A stretch of 64,000 nucleotides of DNA from Acanthosoma haemorrhoidale (Eukaryota > Arthropoda > Insecta > Hemiptera > Acanthosomatidae): positions 55,201,239-55,265,238 of the forward strand of contig OV884012.1 of NCBI GenBank assembly GCA_930367205.1, written 5' to 3'. Both the position numbers and the translations under genes were made by a program. Shown here piece by piece: positions 1 through 12,840 of the stretch; within the stretch, counting starts at the first letter, position 1; each line of letters starts with the position of its first letter. The notes under the pieces were generated by a model, which had not been told where the DNA came from, did not search any database, and saw nothing but the letters and a program-made list of their open reading frames with translations.

Positions 1-702
1 TGCCCTTAAGTAACCCTTATAAATAACACCTCCCCCTCAGCAGCCTGGCATTTGTTAACATGAACGTTTGTCCTGTAGAATAAGGATTTTGAAAAAGCTC
101 GATAAGGAAAGTAAAATCGGGAACCTTGGTAATTTATAATTGGTATCAGCTTTTCTAATAATGTATACTAAACTGTTCATTTATTTTTAAATTTAATTCA
201 TTATTGCAATCAAATAAATTGGTAAGTATTATAATATAAATATAAAATTGCCGAATAAATTGAAGTTTAGATGTAATAGTTGTCGTGTTTTATGCAAGTT
301 AATCATTGCACCCCTCCAGAGGTTTAGTGTGGCTGAGTATTTCTGTGTATTAAAAAAGAGGATTATTGCCGCATAAACGTCTCCAGGCTGAGGTATTCAA
401 TCGGATAATGTCGTTTTCCAAGCTGGCGGGCAGCTGCTTTACCCACAACCTCTTATACACAAAAGCGGCCTAGGGACGACAGGTGGATTATGAGAAGTAT
501 AGTGCTTTCCGTTTCTCTGCCGGGTATCCAGAGCACCTGAGAAAGGGTTAATATATAGCCGCAAGTGCATGGTCTGTTAACCAGTATCTTTTCGTAGTTT
601 CCTTGAAAATAAATCATCATTATTGTCCCCTCCCTCCATTCACCTGATGTTTCTTTTCCACCTCTCCAGGTTGGGCTCAGCTTAGAAAACAGCATTTCAT
701 AA
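1..702. other. No gene seen; AT-rich flank
   Basis: No coding region or RNA gene is recognised here. A pyrimidine-rich tract ending in CAG at about 650-669 looks like a splice acceptor and lies just before the small open frame at 703-936, but no matching donor or upstream exon could be identified. Confidence 0.4.
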
Positions 703-936
703 ACCGTTGCCCAGAGGATTCAGTTATCGCGACAATTTATTTCGTTGCTTCAAGGTGACTACGTACGGATAATATACGCTATTGATCATAATGGTATTAT
801 TACTAGCATTCGTTGTTCTACTAAAGGTGGTAAAAAGTATAAATCTGAAAGCACGGTAATGGTTTTTGATGACAAGCATCCGCTAAGAGAAAGAAAAATG
901 CATGGGGAAAACGCGAGAATTAGAGAAAAAACATAG
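703..936 (+). other. Unassigned 77-codon open frame
   Basis: This frame is open from just after a TAA at 700-702 to a TAG at 934-936. It has no early ATG; the first in-frame ATG is about 52 codons in. The composition is protein-like, mixed and Lys/Arg/Asp-rich, including the stretch GDYVRIIYAIDHNGIITSIR. A splice-acceptor-like tract lies about 35 bases upstream, so a terminal exon is possible. A decayed TE fragment is equally possible. I do not recognise the family and assign no function. Confidence 0.2.
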
Positions 937-1771
937 CAGGAAAAATTTTTTATCTTGAGGATATTGTTTATAAAACAGTTTTTCCTTACAGTGAAAGGGA
1001 TTTAATAAATACTTTTTACGTGTAAGATTTACATGTACTTCAAATATATCTGGGGAACTGAATTTGGATATTTCTTCAATTGATGTACTGAAAAATAGGG
1101 ACAAAACATTTATGAATAGACCCAGAGTATATACAAGAGAAAATAATGTGGACGTACAAGAAACAATGGATGAAGGAGCGATGAATGATAACAGCACAAA
1201 GGAGACTAAGAGATGAAACTGGGAACGAGAGATTTTTTTCGTGGAATGGAACTATTGTTCCGCTGGCTCGGTACCAGTGAATGATCTAGATTGAAATTGC
1301 AGTATATTTGTAAAATTATTCAAATTTCTTTATCAGGGCATATTATGTTTTTGCTATGTTATTAGTGGTATTTTTATGGTATAATGAAGTACATTATGCA
1401 TTGTTTGTACGTAATATACTCTAGATTTATTATCTGTTAGCTTTGGTTGTATAAAATGTACCAATAAGACGGATGGTTTGTTTGAAAAATACAAATACCA
1501 ATGGTTATTATAATGAAAGACAGTTGCTAAAAACACTAATAAATTATTTAATATTTACCAAAAATATAGACATAAGTCAATCGTATCAATTAAAAGGCTC
1601 ATTGTACACGCCAAAACACCTAACACCTGGGTATTGGAAGTGAATAAGTGGACTGTATAATATGGATTGCTACACGGGGGAGACAGAGAAAAGATTTGCT
1701 TACCTGGTCTACTACTTCTGCCAATAATGTTCCTTTTTAAGGCTCGTTGTTGTGGCTCAGCACACACCGAT

Positions 1772-1968
1772 TGACACCACCCTTAAGTGATATAATATCA
1801 AGGTAATACAGCGGGAAAACAATACCTCGCGACTGAGGCTCCCGGTATATATCACTAATGAGGTTTAATTTTAATATCACTAATAATGTGGCTACTCACA
1901 GGTGACTCAGACCTTGATTAGGTTAGCAATCTCCACTTAGATTGTCATCCCCCCACATAATGGTGTCA
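1772..1968. mobile_element. Small element with inverted termini (MITE or solo LTR candidate)
   Basis: A 197-bp segment begins TGACACCA and ends TGGTGTCA, an 8-bp perfect terminal inverted repeat that also has the TG...CA ends of an LTR. Inside, ATATCACTAAT occurs twice. On the minus strand a TATATA motif is followed by a TCAGTC initiator-like motif about 20 bases downstream. The immediate flanks (CCGAT and CATTG) do not form a target duplication. It could be a miniature inverted-repeat element, a solo LTR, or chance. Confidence 0.3.
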
Positions 1969-3809
1969 CATTGGTGAGATCACTCGTTGTCAATTAAAAT
2001 TTAAATGATAAAATAATTTACATAATCTATAAACCCTAACATTTAGTGGAATAATTTATTTATCTTTATCTTGTTTATTATCTCTCATTTATTTATATTG
2101 TCCTTTAAATTTCTTCTATTTCATTTTTTTGGTAGTTAGTTTATTGTTAGCTTACTATAATTATATTAGAAGAAAAATTAGAAGCTAAGATTTTTCCAAG
2201 ATAGATTTTCTTGATCAGACGTTCCATACTGGACACACGTACACGAAGTCTTTAGAAGAAGAGTGACGAGAAATTATAGTCAAGTAGGGAAGAACCTACA
2301 CAGAGAGGAGAAAGCCTTATTGTTGTTCATACTAACAGTTAATGGATTCATCCCTTGTTCAGAAAATATTAATTTGAACGTGGATCGTCAACCGGTAGTT
2401 ATCTCCCTACGATTCCAAAAAACGAATTGACCAAAGGTCACAGGAATCACCACGTTTACACTTGATATGTGCTGATTTATACCCATTAAGAAAAATCTCC
2501 AATGAGCGATACTTTCTTCCGCTCTATCATCTTTTCACAGCCACTTTTGCTTCTGAAATGATCGAGAGGGGCTCTATGCTTCATCGAGGGAGGAGTATGA
2601 AATATGGAAAATGATGGCTGAGCAGTTAGAACAATCTATATGTATGTTCATCAAACATCTAAGATCGTAATAAAAATAGAACAATGCTCATTTTCCATAG
2701 AAACCTGGAAGCTATTCCACACAACAATAAAGCATACCATCTGCCCATCGTTGAATTCCAGAAGAGTTTAACTTTCTTATACGTAGTATATATTTATTTT
2801 TCATTTCTATCCTATGTTTCTTATTAACTGACTAAAATCATTAACGTCACTGTATATCCTTTTTGGCTTTCATTACATTTATGAATATTTTACTTTTTTT
2901 TTCATTAAAGATATATTTAAGTAATTTAGTTTATTCCTTCAATGACCAATCCACAATACCAATCATACAGTATACTGTTTAATATGAAAGCTGAATGTGT
3001 ACATTCAGATCCACCATCCAACCATAGTCAACAAATTTTGGTCTCTCCGGGCTTAGATAAATTCCCTTCTCTTCAAGCTTGGATAAATATTAGCTAATCA
3101 AATCTCTCACCGGGCATACAAAGCATTAGTTTAAGATGGTCTTTACTTTCAACCTACTTATATACATTTCTAACCATCATTGGTGAAAATCATTGAATTT
3201 AATCAATCATTATCATCAAATCATTCAGCTATAAATTTTTTATGTTAAGTTAATTGTTATCGCTGAATTTTATGTAACATTTTTCATATTATCGATCACC
3301 TAAACTAATGCTCCACTCACCTATATATTTATAATAAGCTGGAATACTGCATAGCTAAATAACCTTTACACATTTAGATAGATCCTTACCTTATCATTTT
3401 ATTTTTGTTATTTTTATCTCACTTCTCCTTTACCATACCGCAAATGTTCTAATTTCTCATTTAGCTGCTTTCATCGTTTTTATATTTTACATTTCAGCGT
3501 TATATGTAACCATTATTGTATTAGTGGCGGTCATATTCGTATTCCTTCTCATGTACCCTCTCTTGGCAAGGCTGTTGTCGAAATTGGAATTCCTATACTA
3601 TTATTCTAGCTTCCCTTGTGAATATTTCCTGATTATTCTAGCGTAAATTTTGAAAATATTTTCTTTATTACTCAATCAATTCCCGACTTTTCAAGTCAAG
3701 TGAGTACCCTAGATTGCAAACTTGGACCGTTGAACATGTCAAAAGAGAATATTAGGGGTACTTCGTATTTATTACCGATGAGGTGACAGTGTTGAAACCT
3801 TTCACGCGC
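1969..3809. other. No gene seen
   Basis: AT-rich sequence with stops in all frames. A slightly GC-richer patch at 2,220-2,620 was read in six frames and gave nothing recognisable. Confidence 0.4.
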
Positions 3810-5150
3810 TTAAGCTGAAAAATCCATGCGAGTTTCTTTTATCAGCGCTTACCCTTCGATCTCTTGTTCCAGAAACTCGAAAGCAGTTCGAATTGTCATT
3901 AGAATCGTACCCCACTGCTGATGATGACATCCACCTTATTCAACTAAGGTAACGGCCTTGGAAATGTCCACACACATCAAGTACTTTATTAAAAAGTACC
4001 CTAATAGGCATTTTTTAAATTATGTTTCCTTTCCCACTCCTGGAATCTCTTCTTGGCAAAAAAATATCTCCCAAGACTTCTTTCTTTTTTATCTCAACAA
4101 GCTACTTCAAAACCACGTCAATGGCAAAATTGTCTGTAATGAAGCGGTATCTATTATATACTCCATTGCCAAAGTTTCCTCAGTCTTCCAACTCAAAAGA
4201 GGGATGATACAGGATGGTCTACTATAAATGCTTGAACAGAGGTCATAAGCTAAAACGAACAGCCTGCCTCCTTCATGGGTTTTGGGTCAGTTCCACATAG
4301 CAACTTAACAAACACCGTCCGACCTTCTTGGTACAGCATAGATCCAAAGGAAACAGTGGTTTTTATTATCAAGTCAGGACTTTTTTGGTTCAAGTCTTGA
4401 CCCCTTGGGGTTGGGGGGCAGCTAGAATGATCGTTCGTAAATGCTTCTCTAACCCGTCAGCTTGGAGTCCTGACTCCTAAGTTGACTCCTTTTACTGGAT
4501 CCACCACCACCGCCTGGCTAGTTTTGCTTTACCTCACAGGAGAGACGTACTATATGGTAATTACTTTTGAAAGTAACAAAATCTACAAGCTGAACTACGT
4601 TTTTGTGGGTCGGATCACTACTTCTCTCCCTTGTAGGGATTTGCCAACCCGTTTCAACGTTGACCTTTTGGACCAACCTTTCTCTGACCCTCATTTAGGC
4701 GTTTTCAATTAACGTACTTATCGGTGGTGACCTGTACGATCAGGTTCTATGAGGTACTTCTAGGCAATCTGGTATCCATGAACTATACCTACTTCTAACC
4801 TCATTCTGCTTGGTAGTGCCCGGGTAGACTACAATGTACTGTAGCCTTATGAAACCGGAACTTAGTTCAATCACAGCAGATCTTTGACGACCATTTTGCA
4901 TCCGTTGAGAACACTGTAACATTGAGCACCATCTCATTACGTAAAACGAACGATATGCCATTCTTTGACTAGACGCCCAAATCACCAGCCTTTCTATACG
5001 TTCAACGATTGCAACTCCCAAAGGCCCTTTGCAACGAAGCATCTGCAGTACTCAAGTATTTTTCCCAATTGTCGGTTATGTACATTCAAATCCTCCAACC
5101 AGCTGGGGACGTATTTAAGATCTCTTATTCCTCACTTATTTTTCAATAAA
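3810..5150 (+). pseudogene. BEL/Pao-type LTR retrotransposon relic (gag to start of pol)
   Basis: Three collinear plus-strand pieces support this call. At 3,815-3,949 a 45-codon open stretch contains RSLVPETRKQFELSL, like the BEL/Pao gag pattern 'L...TR..WE.SL'. At 4,220-4,260 the sequence YYKCLNRGHKLKRTAC resembles the gag zinc knuckle with its first Cys replaced by Tyr. At about 4,640-4,850 the sequence VLIGGDLYDQVL, followed by LYLLLTSFCLVVPG in the same frame, corresponds to the protease/RT junction of BEL/Pao Pol (family pattern 'DLLIGADLYGQVL... TTFGWVLSG'). Stops and frame changes separate the pieces. RT core, RNase H, integrase and LTRs were not found. It is an old, inactive fragment; the frame after 4,880 is open but not clearly homologous. 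Confidence 0.6.
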
Positions 5151-7245
5151 ATAAAGCTATTACGAAGAAATTCATGCTAAGAACTTCAAGAAATGATTTA
5201 TAGATCTTTTAGAAAATATTCCTTCAAATTCGACAATTTGTGATGGAAGATGCCCCTTATCATTCGGTTTAACTGAACAAAGCCCAAACGCTTGCTCAAA
5301 AAAAATGTGAGATTCAGGACTGTCTCGCTAAGACGAAAAGATATGGATTTTCATGAAGATTTAGTGAAATTTGACTATCAGAATTAGTCAAGTGTCACAG
5401 AGAAACATTTTTTACGTATAAATCACACAAAATTATCAAAAGCCAGAGGCAAAAGTCGGTTACCATCCTACTATTTTGTATTTTACACAATTGAACTAAT
5501 TGGGGCTCAAGTAAATGGAAAAAAAGAACTTCAAAATAAAAGAAGTAGATGAATCGACAAGGAAAGAATTTGTTTTAAATAAGCTTATTACTGTTTTCGT
5601 TTAAATTGATTTTTTCATCAAATGTTAAATAAAAAAGGATACGCAATATTGATTACTTTAATGATCTTTGTGGACATTGTAAATATGTCGCAATTAAAAA
5701 AATTGCTTTGACGTTTGAAAGTTAATTTAATAGACAGATGCTGTTTAAGTGGAGTGACAAAACTTCGAGTCGTACTGGAAACCTGAGAGGATAGTGTTGA
5801 GTTGTATTCTACTTCAACAAGGTAGGTACGGAATAAGTGTCCATTTATTTATTAAATTTAGGTTTAGCTTACTAATTTGTTCTAACTATTCCTAAAATAC
5901 ACTAATCGGTACTTTGAGTTTTATATTTTTGCAATTCCTTACTTTACTTTTTTTAATTTCAAATACATAAAAATGTTGGGAAACGATGTAAAGCCGTGCC
6001 CTGTTACAGCAAAAAATTGAGAAGATAGTAACTTTAACTAATATGGTTAATTTTATGGATGCTCACAACATGTTTTTCTTATTCTTAGGGTAGCTATAAT
6101 TCCTTAAAATATACAACGAAGTCATTAAAATGAATTAAAGTTTCCAATAGCATTCTCTTGGTGTGGTATTTAATACATGTTTAATACTGTGATTTCTATC
6201 TCTAGATTATATGGTACAGAAGAAATTAACTTTTAAAATGGTCAACCATGAAAACATGTAAAAGACTTAACATATACAAGAATGTTTTTTATAGATAGAT
6301 TTGATTGGACAACTCTTACTCGCACTTATAGTTGTCCAAAGTGTCTTCAAATAAATAAATACTAAATATTGCGCTAATTTTGGTTGTTGGCTCCGTTAAT
6401 AAAATCCTGTTTAAATTACAGCCTGAAAGATAGATTTTTGTTTAGTTGCCAGAAACAATACAATAGAAAAATTATAAATAAAATATTTTATAAATTTAAT
6501 ATAATGTTAATTTAACTGACAATTTAATTACATACATTTTATTTTCACGTCCAGGAAAAAGGACAAATGAATGTTTGGGTAAACCCGTTATGAATTGTTG
6601 ATAAAGAATGACTGACAATGCTGCAATGCGGAATGATTGGTATAAATGAGATAAAATCTAGATGGGTATGGAGTTATTTTATTTTTAGTAAAAAATATCA
6701 GAAAGTTCTGCCGACAACGGAATCGTTTAATCTTTCTACAATGTTCTATTGGGTTCTACAGACTATTTGAATATTGAACTAAACTAGGGCTTGAATATCA
6801 TATGGACTGTCACTTAGAGCCCAAGATCTCTATGAATTTGACATGAATATCGGTTATTTTATTTTTACTTGTCCCCCCCCCTGAAGCTGTTAAACTATTG
6901 ATTGGATACTAATATTAGTGATTTTCTAATCATTCCCTTTCAACCTCTTCCAGGCGTGTTGTTGGTGTCCTACCCTCACGTTATTTAGTTATTTAAGTGA
7001 TAAATAAGATATGTTTTAATATCATTGTCTATGTAATTGTTTTATAATATAAATTATATTCATAGGTCCAATATTGATACAATTATTGATTACTAGACAT
7101 AGTGGATTCGTTTTGATGTTTTTGGTGCATCCGTGAGGAAAAGTGTCAAAATTTTCAATGAAATATTTATTCTTTAAATAATACGATATAAAAAGTCATC
7201 ATGATACTAAACTTTCTCTACTGATACTATACGTAGTTTTTTTAA
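5151..7245. other. No gene seen
   Basis: Very AT-rich, with no open frame of note. A run of nine C lies at 6,873-6,881. No TE termini were recognised. Confidence 0.4.
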
Positions 7246-7536
7246 ATGCTGAAGAAGAAACATCAACCTCTACTTTCGCATGGCTCATCAATATCGAAAT
7301 ATGTAAATTCAATTACTGACGGTGAATTCAGTAAGGATTTCCTGATTGCACGAATTCTCTTATTTACTCGAATAGTAGATGTTGCCGAAAATTTATTTAC
7401 TTTATTGTCTGACAAAAATCAACACTTACTGGAATAATGGTTCTCTTTGGGTCTGGAAGGGTCAACGGAAGTTTTGGATACTGCTTAGGTGTCACATTTT
7501 AATCAAGGGATAAATACAACTTTAAGATTCTCAATT
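7246..7536 (+). pseudogene. hAT transposase fragment (ZBED5/GTF2IRD2-like)
   Basis: One reading frame, broken by a TAA at 7,435 and a TAG further on, carries two signatures of the hAT subfamily related to ZBED5 and GTF2IRD2. The first is SKYVNSITDGEFSKDFLIA (family pattern 'IAK...PFTDGE.+KEC..A'). The second is FSLGLEGSTEVLDTA directly after the TAA (family pattern 'FSLALDESTDVSDTAQL'). The second block covers the first catalytic Asp region, and here Asp is Glu (LEGSTE for LDESTD). Only about 95 codons survive; the BED finger, catalytic C-terminus and dimerisation domain are missing. No terminal repeats were found. It is dead. The subfamily is recognised by pattern only, not by alignment. Confidence 0.6.
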
Positions 7537-10085
7537 GGTTGCTAAAAGAAAACATACAATTATTATTTTGTGTGATTTACAATTTGTATTATTGTAAATT
7601 ATACAATGTAATCAAAATGTCGTAGTTTGGAGACCACTGATTTATACATACCACCTTCAGACAAGGTGAAACTCCGCTGTTTGAGAAATATCAAGGTGTT
7701 TCTACAGGAAAATGTTTTATAACACGAAAACGGTTTGCAGTTACAAAACCTATAAGCTTAGATGACCAGCTCTTGGTCACAGACTGGTCGAATAACGCAG
7801 TTTACGCATATTGGCCCTATAAAATCCTCTTTCCAATGTTTCGCTCCATGATATATAATTACATAAGTATGAAAAAAGGTTCTCAAGTGTAATGTATAAT
7901 ACGTTTTAATTAAGGGGTTCATACTATTAACTATAGTTATATATTTACTCGTACTTATCTACAATGTTGGTATTAAAGTTTCTTTGAATTTTGAGCATAT
8001 CATTAATCTAGATTTACTTCCTGTTTTTTTGTTTTGTTTTTAGTGACCGTTTACGTTTAATTTTAGAGATGGAATGTCCTTCGAAGTAGTCTCTACAGTT
8101 GTCGAAAGCGTCGGTTTAGTTCTTGTCTTTTTAGCCTCGTGTGTGGGTTCCATGTCAGCTTTTTGTCGAGATGGAAGGCTCAATACCGTACTGTCTCGGG
8201 AAAATAAAGAGGAACCGAATTAAAAAAAAAAAACTAGTGGACAGGACTTGCGGTAGAAGGGAGATCAACGGTGTTTAGGTTATAAAGGAGGGGACCCCAG
8301 AAGCTACCCTGTGGAAATCCTGCTTTTATGGAATAGTAAATAGTTAGAATATGAATAATATAAACATATGTATGTGACTAACAAAAATAAAAGGCATAGC
8401 TGTTGGGTTACTGCTGAATGAAAGTAATTAAAAAGAATTAAAAACTTGTTAGTAAGTGTAGTAAGATTTGTTTCTAAATTGTTGGATGAAAAAAGCTTTA
8501 TAAATACTTTTAGATTTAGATGATAATTAATACACAATAGGGATAGGAAACAACTTATTCTGTTGTGGGCAATTATTTAAATTGTGACAGTAGTTATATT
8601 TTATGGAGGAAGCAATATTTTCCTGTCGATGGGTAATTAAGTTAAATCTTCTTGTACACTTTCAGTTCTCTAACATCAGACATAGTTGGTTTGAAATCAT
8701 ATGCGTTACAGGGGTTTTGTAATTTTTTGTTTTAAATGTGAATTAGTGTTCAAATAAGTATTGCGAGTTACAAGGTCTGCTTTGGATAAATGAACATACA
8801 CCGTAATCATATCAAATTACTCAGGTAAACCATTAGTGGAGTTGATAATTTAAAAAGTTACCTCTGTTAAACAATGTCTCTTTCGTTAAACTTTTGAATT
8901 AAAGCATTTAAGCACTCAGAAACTTTTATTAGAAATGGAATTAACGTTGAATTCGTCTTAGGAAAGCCTTACACCAAAATGCAACCGTAAAACTTTTTCA
9001 CAGTTGAAAACAATAGCTGCTTTAGGCTTTAAAAGAGTTTACATAAATAAATTATTCGCCTTCATTTTTTATGAATTAAACTTGAGGTAAAGAAATCTCG
9101 TTTAACTTCTTCGGAGATGGGGCTGAACAACAGGACCGGGAGTCTTGAGAACTCCAGTGTGTTTAAATTGAATATAATGAAAGCAATGAAATGAAAAAGA
9201 AAAGGGAAAAAATACAACTTCCTGTTCTAAACAATCTCTTTTTTATACCGTTATAGAATATTTTTCTCCGGCCGATGTGTCGGATGGTTGTTGGTCAATC
9301 AACTCCTAATTCTGGGCACAATTCTCATCCTGAGAACTGAGGTTTTGTATGGTGATAAAAATAATTGTATCTTCTGTAAACACTGTGAAATAATACAAGA
9401 TTTATGCAAGGTGGAACTTTATTTTTTCCGAGGAAAAATATTGTTAGACCAATAAATAAATAGTTTTTTTAGTTAGTAAGTAATATTTGTAACGCGGGAC
9501 AATATTTTTGAATGAATTAAGAGTTTGTCGGGAAATCATCTTAGGTTAATGAAAAAGCTTTATCTAAAATTCATTATATACTGACGTTGGTCGTGAATGC
9601 ACTCATAGTTTTATTATTTTTGGTTGTGGAATCGATCTAACTATTTTTCACAAGCACCTGTGGGATGAAGCGATGAGGGAGGTCCCAAAGTTTGAGCCCT
9701 AGGGCCCTGGCAAGGTATTTCTCCATTGGCTAATATTAATTAATTGTAATACAAAACATGGAATCATCAGCTAACTAGGTGTTAATTATATAATATTTTT
9801 TTATTGTAATTTTTCCCAATCACCGTAGAGGAGATGGTGGGATAGGGGGTTCATGATTCCACCACCTGTTAGTTCACTGGCTTCACGTACAAAAAATGTA
9901 TGCCATCGTACAATATTTGGATGTTATTCGTTCGCTTTAGATTAAAATGATTCATGAATGAAGAGGACATCTAAAAAAATAAAATAAATTGTTTACGCCC
10001 TCTTGCTTAACAGGTAAAAGTGGAAAACATATAAATGGTCAACAAGAATTAATCGCTGTCAAGTCTCCAACAATTCCAGAATGGG
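7537..10085. other. No gene seen; one poly(A)-ended stretch
   Basis: AT-rich sequence. The only notable item is a polyadenylation signal AATAAA (8,203-8,208) followed 13 bases later by 12 A residues (8,222-8,233). This could be the 3' end of an old retrocopy on the plus strand. The roughly 180 bases upstream gave no recognisable protein, and no convincing target duplication was found. Confidence 0.35.
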
Positions 10086-10573
10086 ATCATGAGAAAGTAG
10101 TCCGACATACCTCTCTAACGAGAGGTTGAAAATCGCAGACCCGTTGGTTGAGGTGCCAAAGGTGGGACCGGCGACACATGAAATTTTTTGACTGAATGCA
10201 ACATCTCACAAACTCAGTGTTTAACACTACGAGTATGACCCCACCACCCTTCTCGCAACGATGGCAACAGACTATCGAGGAAAATTATATTAAGATTTAG
10301 TTTAAGTTTTTATTGTTAGATGTAAGTTAGTTTTAAGTTTATGATAAATAAGGTGAGCTCCACCACTTTTAATTAGGTCAGTTCATAAATGTATAATGTA
10401 CATCATTATACTTTTGTACAATATTGATAACTATTTTCTACACTAGAATTTGCATAAAATGTAGCCAAGCTACAGGAAATACAATGAAGCAATTGTAAAT
10501 AGATTTGTTTGTAGAATCTTTATTTTTTTACATATATTATTTTGTGACAAGGGCATAAGGAACAAAAAAAAAA
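10086..10573 (+). mobile_element. LINE family A (Jockey-like), 5'-truncated copy 1
   Basis: This is the 3' end of a non-LTR retrotransposon. The first 170 bases are the remains of the C-terminus of ORF2; VVRHTS and MQHLTNSVFNT can still be read, across a stop and frame changes. The 3' UTR follows, ending GGGCATAAGGAAC plus about 10 A. It aligns base by base with the copy at 33,365 (shared 'ACAACAGAC'-like post-stop region and 'CTACAGGAAATACAA'). A hairpin TGTAGC-CAA-GCTACA lies at 10,460-10,474. The exact 5' boundary and a target duplication could not be set. Clade assignment rests on the C-terminal pattern 'LG.P.....I....I+FF.....NPVF'. Confidence 0.7.
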
Positions 10574-12365
10574 TCACCGAATGGAAGGAAAACCAGATAT
10601 TGAACTGAGCTATCACTGACAAAGAATAATAATAAAGAAAATAACTCAAAATTTATATTATACTTTTAATGAAAATTTTAATTGATGCCTAAGTTACTTA
10701 GTTTATCATCATCAAGTTTTGAGGAAACAATTTCCAATGCACAGTACTTTCATATTAAGTATAAAATGGTTTTAATGACTTATTATAAGTTGTTCCGCAT
10801 GTTAGCTATTATGATATATGACCCTAATTTCACCAGTTATTTATTGTATTAGGTTGTATGGTTTCGATGAAGTCCCATTTGATCGGTATCTCATACTGTA
10901 ATATAAAAAACCTTTTGGCCTTCAGAGAACCAAAAAAAAAAATACAATAAACAACAAAACAAATATCGCACATTTCAAATACTTTCCCCTATGTTTCCTG
11001 AAAGCAGTTTTTTCACAGATTGATCCATTTTCCTAGATGAATTCTGGAACATATTTGAGGGGACCGATTTTTAAAATATTATTGTAAAATATTCAAGAGT
11101 CTGTACTACAAAGCTTAATTTGTTTTATATATACAAGATAAAAAATTAAATATGAAAATTCTAAGGGTCTGTTAGGTCAGATTTTGTGTTTTTCTAGTCA
11201 GATTGATGCTTCAGACGATTGAGGGTCTCGTTACAGATTAGTTAATTACATTTATTTTTATTAGTGGAAAAAGAAAATAGAGACTGACAGGTATGGTACA
11301 GTAAATACAAAATTTCAAGAATATTATAATTAAATATTTATGTTTAAAAAAATACAAGTAATTTTTCTTGAAGTTCCCAAGTGAGTCATTCGAGTATCTC
11401 TTCTAGGTTTTTTTCATTTTCTAACTCTTTTATTTCGTTAATATACGTTTCAGTAAATACAACTTAGTTCATAATCCTTGAGTAAAATGACTCACGACAA
11501 TCATTGTAAAGATATTTATTAGGATCAAATAAAATTTATTTATTATAATTAGGTAGGAGAAGTATGTTTTCGATTGAGATCATCTGTATAGTGTCAGGTA
11601 CCAAGGGATCATAACATCCCTTTCATTATTGTGGGGGTATGTTGCCAGGAAAAAGAAGGTGACCAGACAAAAGTTGATTAATCTAGTCTTTTACCAATCT
11701 CCATGCATGTTAGAGTGTACATGTTATTATTAAAGTGTGCTCTTCAGATGTTAGAAGCTTGTAATCATACTTTAATAATCACTTCCTTGCTTCCTACACA
11801 TCCACTCTACCTAATGATTCCCACTAATAGGATATCAATCTAGAGGATCAGGCAGATGTAAGCCAATTAATTTTATCACGTCTAACTGTTTAGTTAGTGA
11901 TCTCGCGTTCTGTTTTATATTGCGAATTCATCACTACCGCGTACAGAAATAATGAAAAAAAAGGTATACTTATCCATTGACCAACTAAACTGCTCCACAA
12001 AATGTGGCTTCTAATAATTATAATTTATTTTAGTTTTATTATGCTTTTTAAATAGATTGAACAGTTATTATTTTTGAAAACCTATGATAAGAAACGATTG
12101 ATATAAAATCTCTTAAGGTAATATATCGCTAGAGGTCAATATTATTCTCGCTAATTCAATAGCTTTATATATTTAACCCGGCATTTCTTTAGTATAAGTC
12201 TTTAATCTTCAGAAAAATAAATTTATTCTTGCATTTGGGTTTTTGATTTCTTTTAAATCCTGTGTAACGGTTGTAACAGAAAAATGGTTATTTGGCTATA
12301 CAAGTAACCCTAGTACAACATTAAAAGTCAACGTTATGCACCTCGAACTTTAGGGTTTCCTTGAA
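10574..12365. other. No gene seen
   Basis: AT-rich. An imperfect inverted repeat of about 17 bases occurs at 11,723-11,739 and 11,765-11,781. No coding or RNA feature was recognised. Confidence 0.4.
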
Positions 12366-12369
12366 ACGG

Positions 12370-12840
12370 CTATGAGAAGGGTTATCCACAATTACCGGGT
12401 GACTAAACTGCGTACGAGCAATCAGGACGGGAAATGGCAACAGGACCTCTGGATGGTCGATTCATGAAGATGCAAGATCTTCAAAAATGTCCTTTTACTG
12501 TTACTGACATACCACAGGGTCTCAAACGAGACGGTGATCGCAGAGAATGGTCGTAGAATACTTGCTGAAATGAATTTAAGACCACGAAAGGCAGGAACAA
12601 GTCCAAACCTCACCGCACCTCATCGGAAACCCCACCGATAGTTTGGGTGTCCAATCACAATGTCATTGGAATGAAAACGAGCGGGAAAATTTAATGTACT
12701 GATGAGTCTGGATTACCTCACTCTGTGCTCCAGATGGATGTGTTAGTGTTCGTCGAAGACCTGTGGAGTGCTAAGCACCTTGGAATGATTCCGAAAAGAT
12801 TTCATTCTGTGGTCGCTTAGTGTGGTGAGGAATTTTTTTG
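12370..12840 (+). pseudogene. Tc1-like transposase fragment
   Basis: Across several frameshifts the plus strand reads through the middle of a Tc1-type transposase. Upstream is a short piece of the DNA-binding half, ILAEMNLRPRKAGTSPNLT, continuing into APHRK (family: 'L.E.GL+.R+P...P.LT..HR..RL'). Then comes FTDES-like sequence, and then LTLCAPDGCVSVRRRPVEC (12,718-12,775), matching the conserved 'F.L.SPDGRVRVWRRPGERY' block that follows the first catalytic Asp. The second and third catalytic residues and both terminal inverted repeats are missing. It is clearly inactive, and distinct from the Tc1-like element at 31.5 kb. Confidence 0.6.

Noticed and set aside
12422..12613. 63-codon minus-strand ORF
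   Set aside because: Antisense to the Tc1-like transposase fragment, which accounts for the region on the plus strand.
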